Shown here: positions 20,872-34,059 of the stretch, piece by piece
Layout: every line of letters starts with the position of its first letter
Position numbering within the stretch: position 1 is the stretch's first letter
Source of the DNA: Leifsonia sp. EB41
GTDB taxonomy: Bacteria; Actinomycetota; Actinomycetes; Actinomycetales; Microbacteriaceae
DNA: 64,000 nt
Assembly: GCF_041262565.1 (NCBI RefSeq)
Contig: NZ_JBGCCJ010000001.1
Span: forward strand, 496,001 to 560,000
Direction of reading: 5' to 3'
Made by a program: the position numbers and the translations under genes
Notes under the pieces: generated by a model
The model's database searches: none
What the model saw: only the letters and a program-made list of their open reading frames with translations
What the model was told of the DNA's origin: nothing

Positions 20872-20940
20872 CCCCGCCGAGGGGCACGTTGTTGTCACTT
20901 AGGGGCGCGAAAAGTGACAACGACGTGCCCCTCGGCGAGG
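20872..20940. repeat. Near-perfect 29-bp intergenic palindrome between priA and fmt
   Basis: Left arm 20872-20900 and right arm 20912-20940 are reverse complements with two mismatches in 29 bp, separated by an 11-base loop. The innermost part reads GTTGTCACTT / AAGTGACAAC, with GGGGCACGT / ACGTGCCCC outside it. The RNA hairpin would be very stable on either strand, but no T-run follows, so it is not a standard terminator. It fills much of the 155-base gap. It could be a REP/MITE-like repeat, an mRNA-stabilising or processing element, or a terminator of unusual type. I see no second copy in the window. Confidence 0.85.
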
Positions 20941-20951
20941 AGAAGAGAGGG

Positions 20952-22967
20952 TTAGAGGATTTCGGGGTCGTCGAAGCGGACGCGGAGCGTCGGGGCGGGG
21001 CGGTAGCCGGGGCGGCCTCCCGGTGCCCGGCGGCGCTGCGTCGCGTTGCGCACGACCGTCGCCCGCACGGCCGCGGCCACGTCGGCGCCCTTCGCGTACT
21101 CGAAGCGCAGGATGACCCTGACCGTCTTCTCGTCGACCGCAGCCGGGCCGAGCACGTCGATCAGAAGTTCGGGGTCGACCGCCTTCAGCAGACCGTCGAC
21201 CGCCTCCGCCGCCCCGGTCACCGAGGCCAGCCGCACGGCAGGCGGGAACCGGAGCTGACGGCGGTCGGCCAGCTCCTCGCGGGCGAAGTCGACCAGTCGG
21301 CCGGTCGCGAAGTCGCGGGCGAGGTCGCCGGAGACCCCGACGAGCACGGTCGGCGCGCCCGCGGCGGCCAGCACCGCGGCGCTCGTCCACCAGCGCAGGC
21401 AGTCCTCGGCGACGTGCAGTGTCTCCCTCGCCAGCATCCGCTCGCCGTCGAGCAGCAGCACCGCCTGGTAGCCGCCCTCGGCGATCGGCTCGGCGCCGCG
21501 CGTGGCGACCACGAGCGCGGGGGCGGAGCCGACGCGCTGCACCGGGTGGTCGCCATCCGCGAGGATCACGCGCGTGCCGGGGAAGGCGCGGCCCAGCTCC
21601 TCCGCCGTCCGACCGGAGCCCGGCGTCACCATCCGCAGCTTCGTCTGCTCGCAGCGCGTGCAGTGCCAGTCGGTCGCCAGCGCGCCGCACACGCCGCAGG
21701 ACGGCGTCGCTCCTGCCCGGCGCTGGCCGAGCGGCCCGGTGCAGCGGGCGCAGCGCGCCGCCTGACCGCAGTTGGCGCACGACAGCACCGGCAAGTAGCC
21801 GGGACGGGCGACCTGGACGAGCACGGGGCCGCGCGGCCTCCCGCTCTCGCCGCTCAGCGCGTCCCTCGCGGCCCGCCACGCGGACGACGGAATGCGCGCG
21901 GCGCGGGCGGCGGGCTCGTCGGCGAACTGGTTCGCGGTCAGCACGACCTTGGCCGCGTGCGCGCGCTCCGGCCCGAGGTCGCGCAGCCAGCCGAGGTCGA
22001 CCAGTCGCTGCGCCTCGACGCTGCGCACCAGCCCGCTCAGCACGAGGGCGCCGCCCTCCAGCTCCTGCCGGACCAGCGCGGCGTCACGCGCGTGCACGTA
22101 CGGGCTGAGCGGCTCGGCGAACAGCGGGTCGCTGTCCTCCCACACAGCGACGAGGCCCAGCCGGGCGGCGGGAGCGTAGACCACCGAGCGGTTGCCGATG
22201 ACGATGCGCGGGCCGGAGAGCGCGGCGAGGAACCCCTTGTACCGCTCCGGGTTGGACTGGGAGGCGTCGGCGCGGACCACCGCGGCCGCGGGGGCGATCG
22301 CCGCCAGCGCGGCCGCGAGCTGCTCCAGGTCGCGGTGGTCGGGCACGGCGACGATGGCGGTGCTGCCCGCGCGCCAGGTGGCGGTCGCGAGCGCGGCGAG
22401 CGTGACCGCCCACTCGCCGACCCAGGTGCCGTCCGGGAGCCTGCTCAGCCGCGGGATCGGCCGCAGCGCGATGCGCTCCCCCGCCGCGACCGCGGCCTCC
22501 AGAGCGCCGGCGACGTAGCCGCGGACCGGGAACGCCGGCGGCTGCGCCTCGCCCGGCGCGGGAGCGGAAGCGGAAGTGGCAGCGCCCGCCTCCCGCGCCG
22601 CCAGCCACGCCTTCTCCACCCGCACCATGCGCGGCGGCACGGCGAGCCGGAGGATGTCGCTCGCGGTCCCCGCACTGCGGTCGGCGAGCCTGCGGGCGAG
22701 CCGCCACACCGGCTCGGTGAGCACCGGCACCGGCGACACCACGGCCTCCAGCGGGCTCAGCGTCCCGGAGAAGGCCTCATCGGGCTCGGCGAGCTCCACC
22801 AGGTAGCCGTCGGCCACCCGTCCCGCCGAGCGCAGCGGTACGCGCACGCGCACGCCGGGGACCGCCTGCTCCGCGAGCTCGTCCGGAACGCTGTAGTCGA
22901 ACAGGTGGTCGAGCTGCGGGAGCGGCGAGTCCAGGGCCACACGGGCGACCGTGGCGGCCGCCGGCAC
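20952..22967 (-). CDS. priA: PriA-like primosomal protein N' without ATPase motifs
   Basis: Actinobacterial PriA, 671 residues; the family acts at stalled forks to reload the replicative helicase. The N-terminal 3'-DNA-binding domain (DHLFDYSVPDEL, VRVRVPLRS) is present, as is the zinc-binding cysteine cluster (SCANCGQAARCARC, SCGVCG, WHCTRCEQ), and the C-terminal domain begins LRFPPAVRLASV. There is no Walker A GxGKT in the helicase region, and the DEEH box position reads VVWEDSDPLF, so helicase activity is probably lost, as known for actinobacterial PriA. The GTG at 22967 follows the metK stop by two bases; the open frame beyond it is metK shadow. Confidence 0.9.
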   Translation of the reverse strand: MPAAATVARVALDSPLPQLDHLFDYSVPDELAEQAVPGVRVRVPLRSAGRVADGYLVELAEPDEAFSGTLSPLEAVVSPVPVLTEPVWRLARRLADRSAGTASDILRLAVPPRMVRVEKAWLAAREAGAATSASAPAPGEAQPPAFPVRGYVAGALEAAVAAGERIALRPIPRLSRLPDGTWVGEWAVTLAALATATWRAGSTAIVAVPDHRDLEQLAAALAAIAPAAAVVRADASQSNPERYKGFLAALSGPRIVIGNRSVVYAPAARLGLVAVWEDSDPLFAEPLSPYVHARDAALVRQELEGGALVLSGLVRSVEAQRLVDLGWLRDLGPERAHAAKVVLTANQFADEPAARAARIPSSAWRAARDALSGESGRPRGPVLVQVARPGYLPVLSCANCGQAARCARCTGPLGQRRAGATPSCGVCGALATDWHCTRCEQTKLRMVTPGSGRTAEELGRAFPGTRVILADGDHPVQRVGSAPALVVATRGAEPIAEGGYQAVLLLDGERMLARETLHVAEDCLRWWTSAAVLAAAGAPTVLVGVSGDLARDFATGRLVDFAREELADRRQLRFPPAVRLASVTGAAEAVDGLLKAVDPELLIDVLGPAAVDEKTVRVILRFEYAKGADVAAAVRATVVRNATQRRRAPGGRPGYRPAPTLRVRFDDPEIL

Positions 22968-22969
22968 GG

Positions 22970-24163
22970 CTACAGCCCCGCGGCGGAGCGCAGGTCGTCG
23001 ACGCGGTCCAGCCGCTCCCAGGTGAAGTCGGGGAGGTCGCGGCCGAAGTGGCCGTAGGTCGCCGTCTGCGCGTAGATCGGCCGGAGCAGGTCGAGGTCGC
23101 GCACGATCGCGGCCGGGCGCAGGTCGAACACCTCGCGGATGGCGCGGATGATGCGCTCGTCCGAGACGGTGCCGGTGCCGAACGACTCCACGTAGAGCCC
23201 GACCGGGGCGGCCTTGCCGATCGCGTACGCGATCTGCACCTCGAGCCGCTCGGCGAGGCCCGCCGCGACGGCGTTCTTCGCGACCCAGCGCATCGCGTAC
23301 GCGGCCGACCGGTCGACCTTCGACGGGTCCTTGCCGGAGAACGCGCCGCCGCCGTGCCGGCTGGCGCCGCCGTAGGTGTCGACGATGATCTTGCGCCCGG
23401 TGAGCCCGGCGTCGCCCTTGGGCCCGCCGATCTCGAATCGGCCGGTCGGGTTGATGAGCGTGCGGATGTGCGCGGTCTCCAGCCCGGCGGCGTGCATGAC
23501 CGGGGCGATGACCTCCTCGACCACCTCGGCCTGGAGCTGTTCGCTGGAGACGTGCGGCGCGTGCTGCGTCGAGAGCACGACGGTCTCCACCGTGCGCGGC
23601 GTGTGGCCCTCGTAGCCGATCGTGACCTGGGTCTTGCCGTCCGGGCGGAGGTAGTCGAGGGTGCCGTCCTTGCGTACGGCGGCGAGGCGCTCGGCCAGGC
23701 GGTGCGCCAGCCAGATCGGCAGCGGCATGTACTGCAGCGTCTCGGTGGTGGCGAAGCCGAACATGATGCCCTGGTCTCCCGCGCCCTGGCGGTCGAGGTC
23801 GTCGGTGCTCTGCTCGGTGCGCGACTCGAAGGCGTTGTCGACGCCCTGGGCGATGTCGGGCGACTGCGCGCCGATCGAGACGGACACGCCGCACTGGGTG
23901 CCGTCGAAGCTGACGTCGGAGGAGTCGTAGCCGATCTCGACGATCTTCTCGCGCACCAGCGCGGGGATCTCGACGTAGCCCTTCGTCGTCACCTCGCCTG
24001 CGACGTGGACCAGCCCGGTGGTGACCAGCGTCTCCACGGCGACGCGGCTGTGCGGATCGACCGCGAGCAGCGCGTCCAGGATGCTGTCGGAGATCTGGTC
24101 GCAGATCTTGTCGGGGTGACCTTCCGTGACCGACTCCGACGTGAAGAGGCGCAGATCTGCCAT
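22970..24163 (-). CDS. metK: S-adenosylmethionine synthase
   Basis: Makes SAM from methionine and ATP; cytosolic homotetramer requiring Mg and K. The 397-residue protein has [12 protein letters not shown], the signature [12 protein letters not shown] (usually GYA at the end) and the P-loop-like signature [16 protein letters not shown]. The ATG at 24163 is preceded by AGGAGA. It lies between coaBC (59 bases upstream) and priA (2 bases downstream), the standard actinobacterial order. Confidence 0.97.
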   Translation of the reverse strand: MADLRLFTSESVTEGHPDKICDQISDSILDALLAVDPHSRVAVETLVTTGLVHVAGEVTTKGYVEIPALVREKIVEIGYDSSDVSFDGTQCGVSVSIGAQSPDIAQGVDNAFESRTEQSTDDLDRQGAGDQGIMFGFATTETLQYMPLPIWLAHRLAERLAAVRKDGTLDYLRPDGKTQVTIGYEGHTPRTVETVVLSTQHAPHVSSEQLQAEVVEEVIAPVMHAAGLETAHIRTLINPTGRFEIGGPKGDAGLTGRKIIVDTYGGASRHGGGAFSGKDPSKVDRSAAYAMRWVAKNAVAAGLAERLEVQIAYAIGKAAPVGLYVESFGTGTVSDERIIRAIREVFDLRPAAIVRDLDLLRPIYAQTATYGHFGRDLPDFTWERLDRVDDLRSAAGL

Positions 24164-24222
24164 TGTTCTCCTTGATCGCGGCATGGAGGTACGGCCAGGG
24201 ATGCCGTGGCCCTGGTCGTCGA

Positions 24223-25518
24223 CTAGACGACGACGTCCAAGATACGGTCGGCCACCGACAGCTTGCTCCCCGAGGCCTCCATCACTATATCGCCGCCCCT
24301 GCGGAGGACCACGACCTCGTTGCTCTCCGTTGCGAAGCCCTGCTCCCAGCCGACCTGGTTGAGGACGAGGAAGTCGCTGCCCTTGGCGGCGAGCTTGGTG
24401 CGGCCCAGCTCGATGAGCGTCGACGGGTCGGGCTCGGTCTCGGCGGCGAAGCCCACGACGACCTGGCCCTCGCGCTTGGCGGCGGAGAGGCCGGCGAGGA
24501 TGTCCGGGTTGGCGACCAGTTCGAGCGTGAGGGTCTGACCGGCCTCGGACTTCTTGATCTTGGAGTCGCGCATGACGGCGGGCCGGTAGTCGGCGACAGC
24601 GGCCGTCATCACGACCAGGTCGGCGGAGCGCGCGGCCTCGGTGACGGCCTCCTGCAACTCCAGCGCGGTCTGCACCTGGACCAGCTCGACGCCCTCCGGC
24701 GGCTCGACCTCCAGGTGCGCGGCGATCAGGACGACTTCGGCGCCGCGGGCCTGGGCCGCCGCCGCGACGGCGACGCCCTGCCGCCCGCTCGACCGGTTGC
24801 CGAGGAAGCGCACGGGGTCCAGCGGCTCCCGGGTGCCGCCCGCGGTCACGACGACGCGCTTGCCCGCGAGGTCCACGCCTCCGCGCGGCCGGCGGGAGGC
24901 CTCGTTGGCCCGGCGGCGCTCGGAGAGCACCACGACGTCGGCGACCGGCTCGGGCACAGCGGAGACCGCGAGGCGCGGCGAGATGCCGGCGGCGCGCAGC
25001 GCGGCGCGCACGATGACCTCGGGCTCCTCCATGCGGCCGGGGCCGGAGTCGGCGCCCGTGAGCTGGCCGGAGGCCGGGCCGACGACGGTGACGCCGCGGC
25101 TGCGCAGGGTGGCGACGTTGGCGACCGTTGCCGGATTGCGCCACATCTCGGTGTGCATCGCCGGCGCGACCACCAGCGGGGCGGTGGAGGCCAGGACGGT
25201 GTTGCCGAGCAGGTCGTCCGCGATGCCGGCGGCGAGCTTGGCCAGGGTGTTCGCCGTCGCCGGGGCGATGACGATGAGGTCGGCGGACTGGCCGATGGCC
25301 ACGTGCCGCACCTCGGCGACGCCTTCGTAGAGGTCGGTCGCGACGGGGTTGCGGCTGATCGCCTCCAGGGTCGGACGGCCCACGAACCGCAGCGCGGCCT
25401 CCGTCGCCACGACGTGCACCGAGTGCCCTTCGAGCACCAGCGCGCGGATGACCCCGACGGCTTTATACGCGGCGATGCCGCCGGTCACTCCGACGACGAC
25501 GGTCAATCGTGGGCTCAC
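24223..25518 (-). CDS. coaBC: Bifunctional phosphopantothenoylcysteine decarboxylase/synthetase
   Basis: Carries out two steps of coenzyme A synthesis: CTP-dependent ligation of cysteine to 4'-phosphopantothenate (CoaB) and decarboxylation to 4'-phosphopantetheine (CoaC). The 431-residue protein has the FMN-binding N-terminus [25 protein letters not shown], and [12 protein letters not shown], where many homologues have PAMN. The CoaB domain from about residue 220 shows [21 protein letters not shown] and FAAETE. It starts at GTG with GGAGGAG upstream. It follows rpoZ by 96 bases. Confidence 0.96.
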   Translation of the reverse strand: MSPRLTVVVGVTGGIAAYKAVGVIRALVLEGHSVHVVATEAALRFVGRPTLEAISRNPVATDLYEGVAEVRHVAIGQSADLIVIAPATANTLAKLAAGIADDLLGNTVLASTAPLVVAPAMHTEMWRNPATVANVATLRSRGVTVVGPASGQLTGADSGPGRMEEPEVIVRAALRAAGISPRLAVSAVPEPVADVVVLSERRRANEASRRPRGGVDLAGKRVVVTAGGTREPLDPVRFLGNRSSGRQGVAVAAAAQARGAEVVLIAAHLEVEPPEGVELVQVQTALELQEAVTEAARSADLVVMTAAVADYRPAVMRDSKIKKSEAGQTLTLELVANPDILAGLSAAKREGQVVVGFAAETEPDPSTLIELGRTKLAAKGSDFLVLNQVGWEQGFATESNEVVVLRRGGDIVMEASGSKLSVADRILDVVV

Positions 25519-25614
25519 GGCGGCATCTCCTCCAGCCAGCGGGACACGGTCCCGGCTGTGGTCGTTCTCTTGCGCTCGGTCGGCGGCTCTCTGTCTGCCG
25601 GATGTGGCGGGAGG

Positions 25615-25875
25615 TTACTCCGCGGCCAGCGGCTTGATGACGAGCTTGTCCTCGTTGATCTCGTGGAGCGCCACCGAGAGGGGCTTGTCGTCGACGGAGG
25701 AGTCGACCAGCGGGCCGACGTTGTCGAACAGGCTGCCCTCGTGCAGGTCGGCGTAGTAGTCGTTGATCTGGCGGGCGCGCTTGGAGGCGAAGATGACCAG
25801 CGCGTACTTGGACTCGACGCGGGCCAGGAGCTCGTCGATGGGCGGGTCGATGATGCCGTTGTTCGTGGTCGCCAT
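25615..25875 (-). CDS. rpoZ: RNA polymerase omega subunit
   Basis: Small subunit that helps RNA polymerase assemble around beta'. The 86-residue protein has the conserved [24 protein letters not shown] core (shown in parts: SKYALVI and KRARQIN) and the actinobacterial C-terminal [10 protein letters not shown] segment. The ATG has GAGAGGG upstream. It lies between gmk and coaBC, the usual gmk-rpoZ-coaBC order. Confidence 0.96.
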   Translation of the reverse strand: MATTNNGIIDPPIDELLARVESKYALVIFASKRARQINDYYADLHEGSLFDNVGPLVDSSVDDKPLSVALHEINEDKLVIKPLAAE

Positions 25876-25970
25876 TGCGGTAACCCTCTCTGTTGTGCTT
25901 CCGGGCCTCGCGGAGTCGAGACGCGGAGAAACTGCGGTAAAGCGCCGATCCCGGCGCGCACGATTCTGGT

Positions 25971-26903
25971 CTACGGGCGCGACGGCGCCACGCGGACCTT
26001 CATCAAGTCTACGACCTCCCGGGCGGCCTCAGCGACCGTGTGGTTGACCACACGGTAATCGAACTCGTCCTGGGCGGCCAGTTCCACCTTCGCGGTCTCC
26101 AGCCGACGCTGCTGCTCGGCGGCCTCCTCGGTGCCGCGCCCGATCAGCCGTCTGACCAGCTCGTCCCAGGTCGGCGGCAGCAGGAAGATCAGCCTGGCCT
26201 CCGGCATGGACTCGCGCACCTGCCGGGCGCCCTGGAGGTCGATCTCCAGCAGGACGCTCCTGCCCTGCTCCAGCGCTGCCTCGATCGGCCCGCGCGGCGT
26301 GCCGTAGCGGTAGGCATTGTGCACGGTGGCGTGCTCCAGGAGCTCGCCCTCCTCGATCATCCGGTCGAACTCGGCGTCGTCGACGAAGTAGTAGTTGACG
26401 CCGTCCACCTCGCCGGGCCGCGGCGCGCGCGTGGTCGCGGAGACCGACAGCAGCACCTCCGGGTAGTTCTCCCGGATGTAGGTGGAGACCGTGCCCTTGC
26501 CGACGGCGGTCGGGCCGGCCAGCACGACGAGCTGCTGGCGGCGGCGGCCGGCGCGGTTCTCGCGCTCGATCAGGAACTCGCGGAGCTTCAGCCGCTGGTG
26601 CCTGCCGAGGCCGCCGAGCCGCTTGGCCGGCGAGATGGCGAGGCGCTGCAGGGCCTCCTGCATCTTCGTGGTCCCGATCGCGGGCACGCTCAGCAGGAAC
26701 TCGGTGACCCGGAGCCGGCCCTCCACGCCCTCGGGCGCGGCGGTCGCGTGGTCGAGCACGACCAGCGGCGAGACCTCGCGGGAGGCGATGGCGTTCTTCA
26801 CGGCAGCGCGCGCTCGGCGGGCGGCGACAGCGGCCGCTGACGCGGCGGTCCGGTCGACCTCCGGCGGTGCGGGGCGGCGGGAGGCGGTGGTCGGCTCAGC
26901 CAT
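25971..26903 (-). CDS. gmk: Fused mIHF DNA-binding protein and guanylate kinase
   Basis: A single 310-residue frame encodes two proteins that are separate neighbours in most actinobacteria. Residues about 28-115 match actinobacterial integration host factor (mIHF): [28 protein letters not shown], and the DNA-contacting [17 protein letters not shown]. Residues about 125-310 are guanylate kinase (GMP + ATP to GDP + ADP): P-loop [10 protein letters not shown] (usually GPSGVGKGT), [50 protein letters not shown] and [14 protein letters not shown]. The ATG at 26903 is preceded by GGAGGTG and overlaps pyrF by 8 bases. No stop or frameshift separates the halves. Confidence 0.93.
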   Translation of the reverse strand: MAEPTTASRRPAPPEVDRTAASAAAVAARRARAAVKNAIASREVSPLVVLDHATAAPEGVEGRLRVTEFLLSVPAIGTTKMQEALQRLAISPAKRLGGLGRHQRLKLREFLIERENRAGRRRQQLVVLAGPTAVGKGTVSTYIRENYPEVLLSVSATTRAPRPGEVDGVNYYFVDDAEFDRMIEEGELLEHATVHNAYRYGTPRGPIEAALEQGRSVLLEIDLQGARQVRESMPEARLIFLLPPTWDELVRRLIGRGTEEAAEQQRRLETAKVELAAQDEFDYRVVNHTVAEAAREVVDLMKVRVAPSRP

Positions 26904-27761
26904 GACTGGTGCGCACCTCCTCGGCGCGACGGGCGACGGCCTCGGCCAGTCCACCGGGGCCGGCGGTCAGCAGCCCGCGGGACTCGCTGACGATCACCCC
27001 GGGCGCGAACGCCCCGAAGATCGCGTGCACGTCGGCCACCCGGGCGCCCTGGTGGCCGAAGCCGGGCGCCAGCACAGGGACGGTCGGCGCGACGGCGGTC
27101 GCGGTGTCGATCCCGTAGTCCCCCAGCGCGACGGTGGCGCCGAGCACCAGGCCGACCGTGCCGAAGGGATGCGGGGGCTGCTCCTGGTTGAACGCGTGCA
27201 CGTCTTCGATGATCGCACGGGCGACCGTCATCCCGGCACGGGCCCCGTCGGCGACGACCGCCTTCTGGATGGCCGCGGCCTCCGGATTGGACGTCGCCGC
27301 GAGCACGAACAGGCCCTTGCCTGCCGCCTCGGCGAGTCGCATCGGCTCGGCGATCGAGCCGACGCCCTGGAAGGCGGCGATCGTCATGGCGTCGGCCTCC
27401 AGGGGCGAGCCAGGGGTCAGCCACGCCTCGGCGTACGCCGCGACACTCGTCCCGATGTCGCCGCGCTTCGCGTCCGCGATCACCAGGAGCCCGGCGTCGC
27501 GCGCCGCGCGGATGACGCCCTCCAGCGCCGCGTAGCCCGCGGACCCGTAGCGCTCGAAGAACGCCACCTGCGGCTTCACGATCCCGGCCCGGCCGGCGGC
27601 GGCCTCCACCACGCGCAGTCCGAACGCGCGCACGCCGGCGGCCGAGGCCTCCAGGCCCCAGTCCGCCAGCAGGTGCGCGTGCGGGTCGATGCCGACGCAC
27701 AGACGGCCGTGCGCGTCGAACGCCGCGGCCAGCCTGCCGCCGAACGACACCGAGGTCCCCG

Positions 27762-27765
<4 letters not shown>
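26896..27765 (-). CDS. pyrF: Orotidine 5'-phosphate decarboxylase (type 2)
   Basis: Last step of UMP synthesis. The 289-residue protein is of the actinobacterial/mycobacterial type 2 subfamily, with catalytic Lys100 in [11 protein letters not shown], the N-terminal CVGIDPH, and [10 protein letters not shown] at the phosphate site. It starts at GTG overlapping the carB stop (GTGA) and its end overlaps the mIHF-gmk gene by 8 bases, so pyrimidine and guanine nucleotide genes are coupled. Confidence 0.95.
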
Positions 27766-31042
<3,277 letters not shown>

Positions 31043-31043
<1 letters not shown>

Positions 31044-32212
31044 CAGTCGGTGCCTTCCTGGGTCTCATCGTCGGTGGCGCCGTTCTCACGCTTCCGGATC
31101 ATCTCGATGAACCGGTCGAAGAGGTAGTTGGCGTCGTGCGGCCCTGCGGCCGCCTCCGGGTGGTACTGCACGCTGAACGCGTCGATGTCGAGGCAGTTCA
31201 GGCCCTCTACGACGTTGTCGTTGAGGCTGAAGTGGCTGACCTCCACCGTGCCGAACCCGGCCGGGGAATCGAAGGTCGCGTCGATCGGCGCCTTGACCGC
31301 GAAGCCATGGTTCTGCGCGGTGATCTCCACGCGGCCGGTGCGCTTGTCGAGCACCGGCTGGTTGATCCCGCGGTGGCCGAAGGGCAGCTTGTAGGTGGTC
31401 AGGCCGAGCGCGCGGCCGAGGAGCTGGTTGCCGAAGCAGATGCCGAAGTACGGCAGGCCGGCGCGCAGCGTCTCCTGGAGGAGCGCGACGTGCTTGTCCG
31501 AGGCCTGCGGGTCACCCGGGCCGTTCGAGAAGAACAGCGCGGACGGATTCAGGCTGAGCACGTGCTCGGCCGTGACCTGCTGCGGGAGGACGTGGACATC
31601 GAGCCCGCGCGCGGCCAGGTTCTCCAGGGTGGACTTCTTGACTCCGAGGTCGAGGACCGCGACAGAGCCGATGCGCTCGCCGACCGCCGGGACCGTGTAC
31701 GGCTCGACGGTGGAGACCTCGGCCGAGAGGTTGCGGCCGGCCATCTTCGCGCCGGACTGCACCAGCTCCAGCTGCTCGGAGTCGCTCAGCCCGAAGTCGT
31801 CGCCGGAGAAGATGCCGGAGCGCATCGCGCCCGCCGAGCGGATGTGACGGGTGACGGCGCGGGTGTCGATGCCGCTGATGCCGACGACGCCCTGCTCCAC
31901 GAGGTCGTCGTCGAGGCTGCGCTGGGCGCGGAAGTTGGAGACGACCCGGCTGGGCTCGCGGACGACGAAGCCGTCGACCCAGATCCGTCGGGACTCCATG
32001 TCCTCGTCGTTCGTGCCGGTGTTGCCGATGTGCGGCGCCGTCATGAGGACGATCTGGCCCGCGTACGACGGGTCGGTGAGGGTCTCCTGGTAGCCGGTCA
32101 TGCCGGTGGCGAAGACCGCCTCGCCGAGCGTCCGCCCGCGGGCGCCGTAGGCCCGGCCCACGTAACGCTTCCCGTCTTCGAGGACGAGCACGGCAGGTTC
32201 TGCTGCGGCCAC
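31043..32212 (-). CDS. carA: Carbamoyl-phosphate synthase small subunit
   Basis: Glutamine amidotransferase subunit supplying ammonia to CarB. The 389-residue protein has the small-subunit N-terminal domain ([21 protein letters not shown]) and a class I GATase domain with nucleophile cysteine in [15 protein letters not shown] and the catalytic His-Glu in [12 protein letters not shown]. The start is GTG, one base after the stop of the upstream PH-domain gene. Confidence 0.97.
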
Positions 32213-32213
32213 G

Positions 32214-32738
32214 TCACACCTCGCTTTCGTTCGTTCCCTCGGGCGTTCCGCCCGGGAGGATGTCTTCGACGGCCGCGGTCAGCAGACCGCGCCCGGCCGG
32301 GTCCACGACCCGGAAGTAGCTGTCGGCGGACGCGCCGCCGCTGGTGGTCCAGCCGAGCCGGAGCAGGCCGTCCCGCTCCACGACCCGGTCGATGGTGACC
32401 GTCGCCGCGCCGACGCCGGTGAGCGCCGTCGCCGGAATGAACACGGGGGGCTCCCCCGTGACGCGGAGCTGCACGCCGTCTCCGGAGACCTCCACGGTGC
32501 CGCGGCCTCGATACGACAGCCCGGGCAGCGCCAGGCGCTCCAGCGGCTCGCCGGCCTTGGTCGTGGCGACGTAGAGCACCTCGGAGGAGGCCGTGACGGC
32601 CGTCGGGCTCTCCGGCGCCGGGTACCCGCCGCCGGCGGGGGCGTCGCGGCGGATGCGACGGCGCCAGCCGACCAGCGCAAGCGCGAGCACCACGATGACG
32701 ACGAGGAGGATGCCGATGGTCGGCAGGAGCTTATCCAC
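32214..32738 (-). CDS. Small membrane-anchored PH-like domain protein
   Basis: A 174-residue protein with one N-terminal membrane segment (about residues 5-24), a short basic stretch WRRRIRR, and a soluble beta-rich domain resembling the bacterial PH-like fold ([35 protein letters not shown]). Function is unknown. Its place between pyrC and carA matches Rv1382 of Mycobacterium tuberculosis, annotated as a membrane/export protein, so this position is old. The GTG start overlaps the last 8 bases of pyrC. Confidence 0.85.
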   Translation of the reverse strand: MDKLLPTIGILLVVIVVLALALVGWRRRIRRDAPAGGGYPAPESPTAVTASSEVLYVATTKAGEPLERLALPGLSYRGRGTVEVSGDGVQLRVTGEPPVFIPATALTGVGAATVTIDRVVERDGLLRLGWTTSGGASADSYFRVVDPAGRGLLTAAVEDILPGGTPEGTNESEV

Positions 32739-34059
32739 GGGCCGCCTCCAGCTCCTCGACCACGGTGCCGTCGAGCACGGTGGCGTAGCCGCGGTGGAAG
32801 GTCGCCACCACCCGTCCCGGCAGCGTCATCGACAGGTAGGGCGAGTTGACGCCCTTGCCTGCGAGGTCCCCGGTCGAGAACTCCCGCGAGGCGGCCGGGT
32901 CGTAGAGGAACAGCTCGGCCGGCGCGCCGGTCTCGAGCGGGAGGCCGTGGCCGTCCAGCCGGCCGATGCGGGCCGGGGCCGCCGAGAGCACCCGGGCGAT
33001 GTCCGTCCAGCCGAGGAGGCCGTTGTCGACCACCGAGGCCTGCACGACCGAGAGCGCGGACTCCAGCCCGACCATCCCGAACGCGGCGGCGTCCCACTCG
33101 CAGTCCTTGGACTCCACCGGGTGCGGCGCGTGGTCGGTCGCGACGATGTCGATCGTCCCGTCCGCGAGGCCCGCGCGCAGCGCCTCCACGTCCTCCGCAC
33201 GGCGCAGCGGCGGGTTGACCTTGTAGCGGGCGTCGTAGCCGGAGGCCAGCTCCTCGGTCAGCAGCAGGTGGTGCGGCGTGACCTCGGCCGTGACGTCGAC
33301 GCCGCGCGCCTTCGCCCAGCGGATGACGTCCACCGAGCCGGCGGTCGACACGTGGCAGACGTGCAGGCGCGAGCCGACGTGCTCGGCGAGGAGCACGTCG
33401 CGGGCGATGATCGACTCCTCGGCGACGGCCGGCCAGCCGGTCAGGCCGAGCTCGCCCGAAAGCGCGCCCTCGTTCATCTGGGCGCCCTCGGTGAGCCGCG
33501 GCTCCTGCGCGTGCTGGGCGATCACGCCGCCGAACGCCTTGACGTACTCCAGCGCGCGGCGCATCAGCAGCGGGTCGGAGACGCACTTGCCGTCGTCGGA
33601 GAAGACCCGCACCCTGGCGCGGGAGTCGGCCATCGCGCCGAGCTCGGCGAGCCGCTCCCCCGCGAGTCCGACGGTCACGGCGCCGATCGGCTGGACGGTC
33701 GCGTAGCCCGCGGACTCGCCGAGCCGGAGCACCTGCTCCACGACGCCGGCGGTGTCGGCGACCGGGGAGGTGTTCGCCATCGGGAACACCGCGGTGAAGC
33801 CTCCCGCCGCGGCGGCGCGCGTGCCGGTGAGGACCGTCTCGCTCTGCTCGTAGCCGGGCTCGCGCAGGTGCGTGTGCAGGTCGACCAGGCCCGGAAGGGC
33901 GATCAGGCCGTCCGCGTCGATCACGGTCGCGCCCGTATCGCTCGCGGCACTGCCGGTGGCCGCGATCCGGCCGTCGGCGAGCAGGAGGTCGGTGCGGGCG
34001 CCATCGGCCAGAGTCGCGCCGCGGATCAGGTACTTCTGGGTCATCACGCTCTCACTCAT
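32731..34059 (-). CDS. pyrC: Dihydroorotase
   Basis: Zinc amidohydrolase forming dihydroorotate from carbamoyl aspartate. The 442-residue type I protein has metal ligands H62 and H64 in [25 protein letters not shown], and [14 protein letters not shown]. The ATG at 34059 forms an ATGA overlap with the pyrB stop; a second ATG five codons on is an alternative start. In this family dihydroorotase often pairs with PyrB, and the coupling fits. Confidence 0.96.
   Translation of the reverse strand: MSESVMTQKYLIRGATLADGARTDLLLADGRIAATGSAASDTGATVIDADGLIALPGLVDLHTHLREPGYEQSETVLTGTRAAAAGGFTAVFPMANTSPVADTAGVVEQVLRLGESAGYATVQPIGAVTVGLAGERLAELGAMADSRARVRVFSDDGKCVSDPLLMRRALEYVKAFGGVIAQHAQEPRLTEGAQMNEGALSGELGLTGWPAVAEESIIARDVLLAEHVGSRLHVCHVSTAGSVDVIRWAKARGVDVTAEVTPHHLLLTEELASGYDARYKVNPPLRRAEDVEALRAGLADGTIDIVATDHAPHPVESKDCEWDAAAFGMVGLESALSVVQASVVDNGLLGWTDIARVLSAAPARIGRLDGHGLPLETGAPAELFLYDPAASREFSTGDLAGKGVNSPYLSMTLPGRVVATFHRGYATVLDGTVVEELEAARG

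Noticed and set aside
20952-23894. Open frame fusing an N-terminal Arg-rich region to PriA
   Set aside because: The upstream 300 codons are the shadow of metK; PriA starts at the GTG at 22967.
24164-24222. SAM riboswitch ahead of metK
   Set aside because: The gap is only 59 bases, too short for the known SAM-I class, and shows just a short CCAGGG/CCCTGG repeat and a normal ribosome site.
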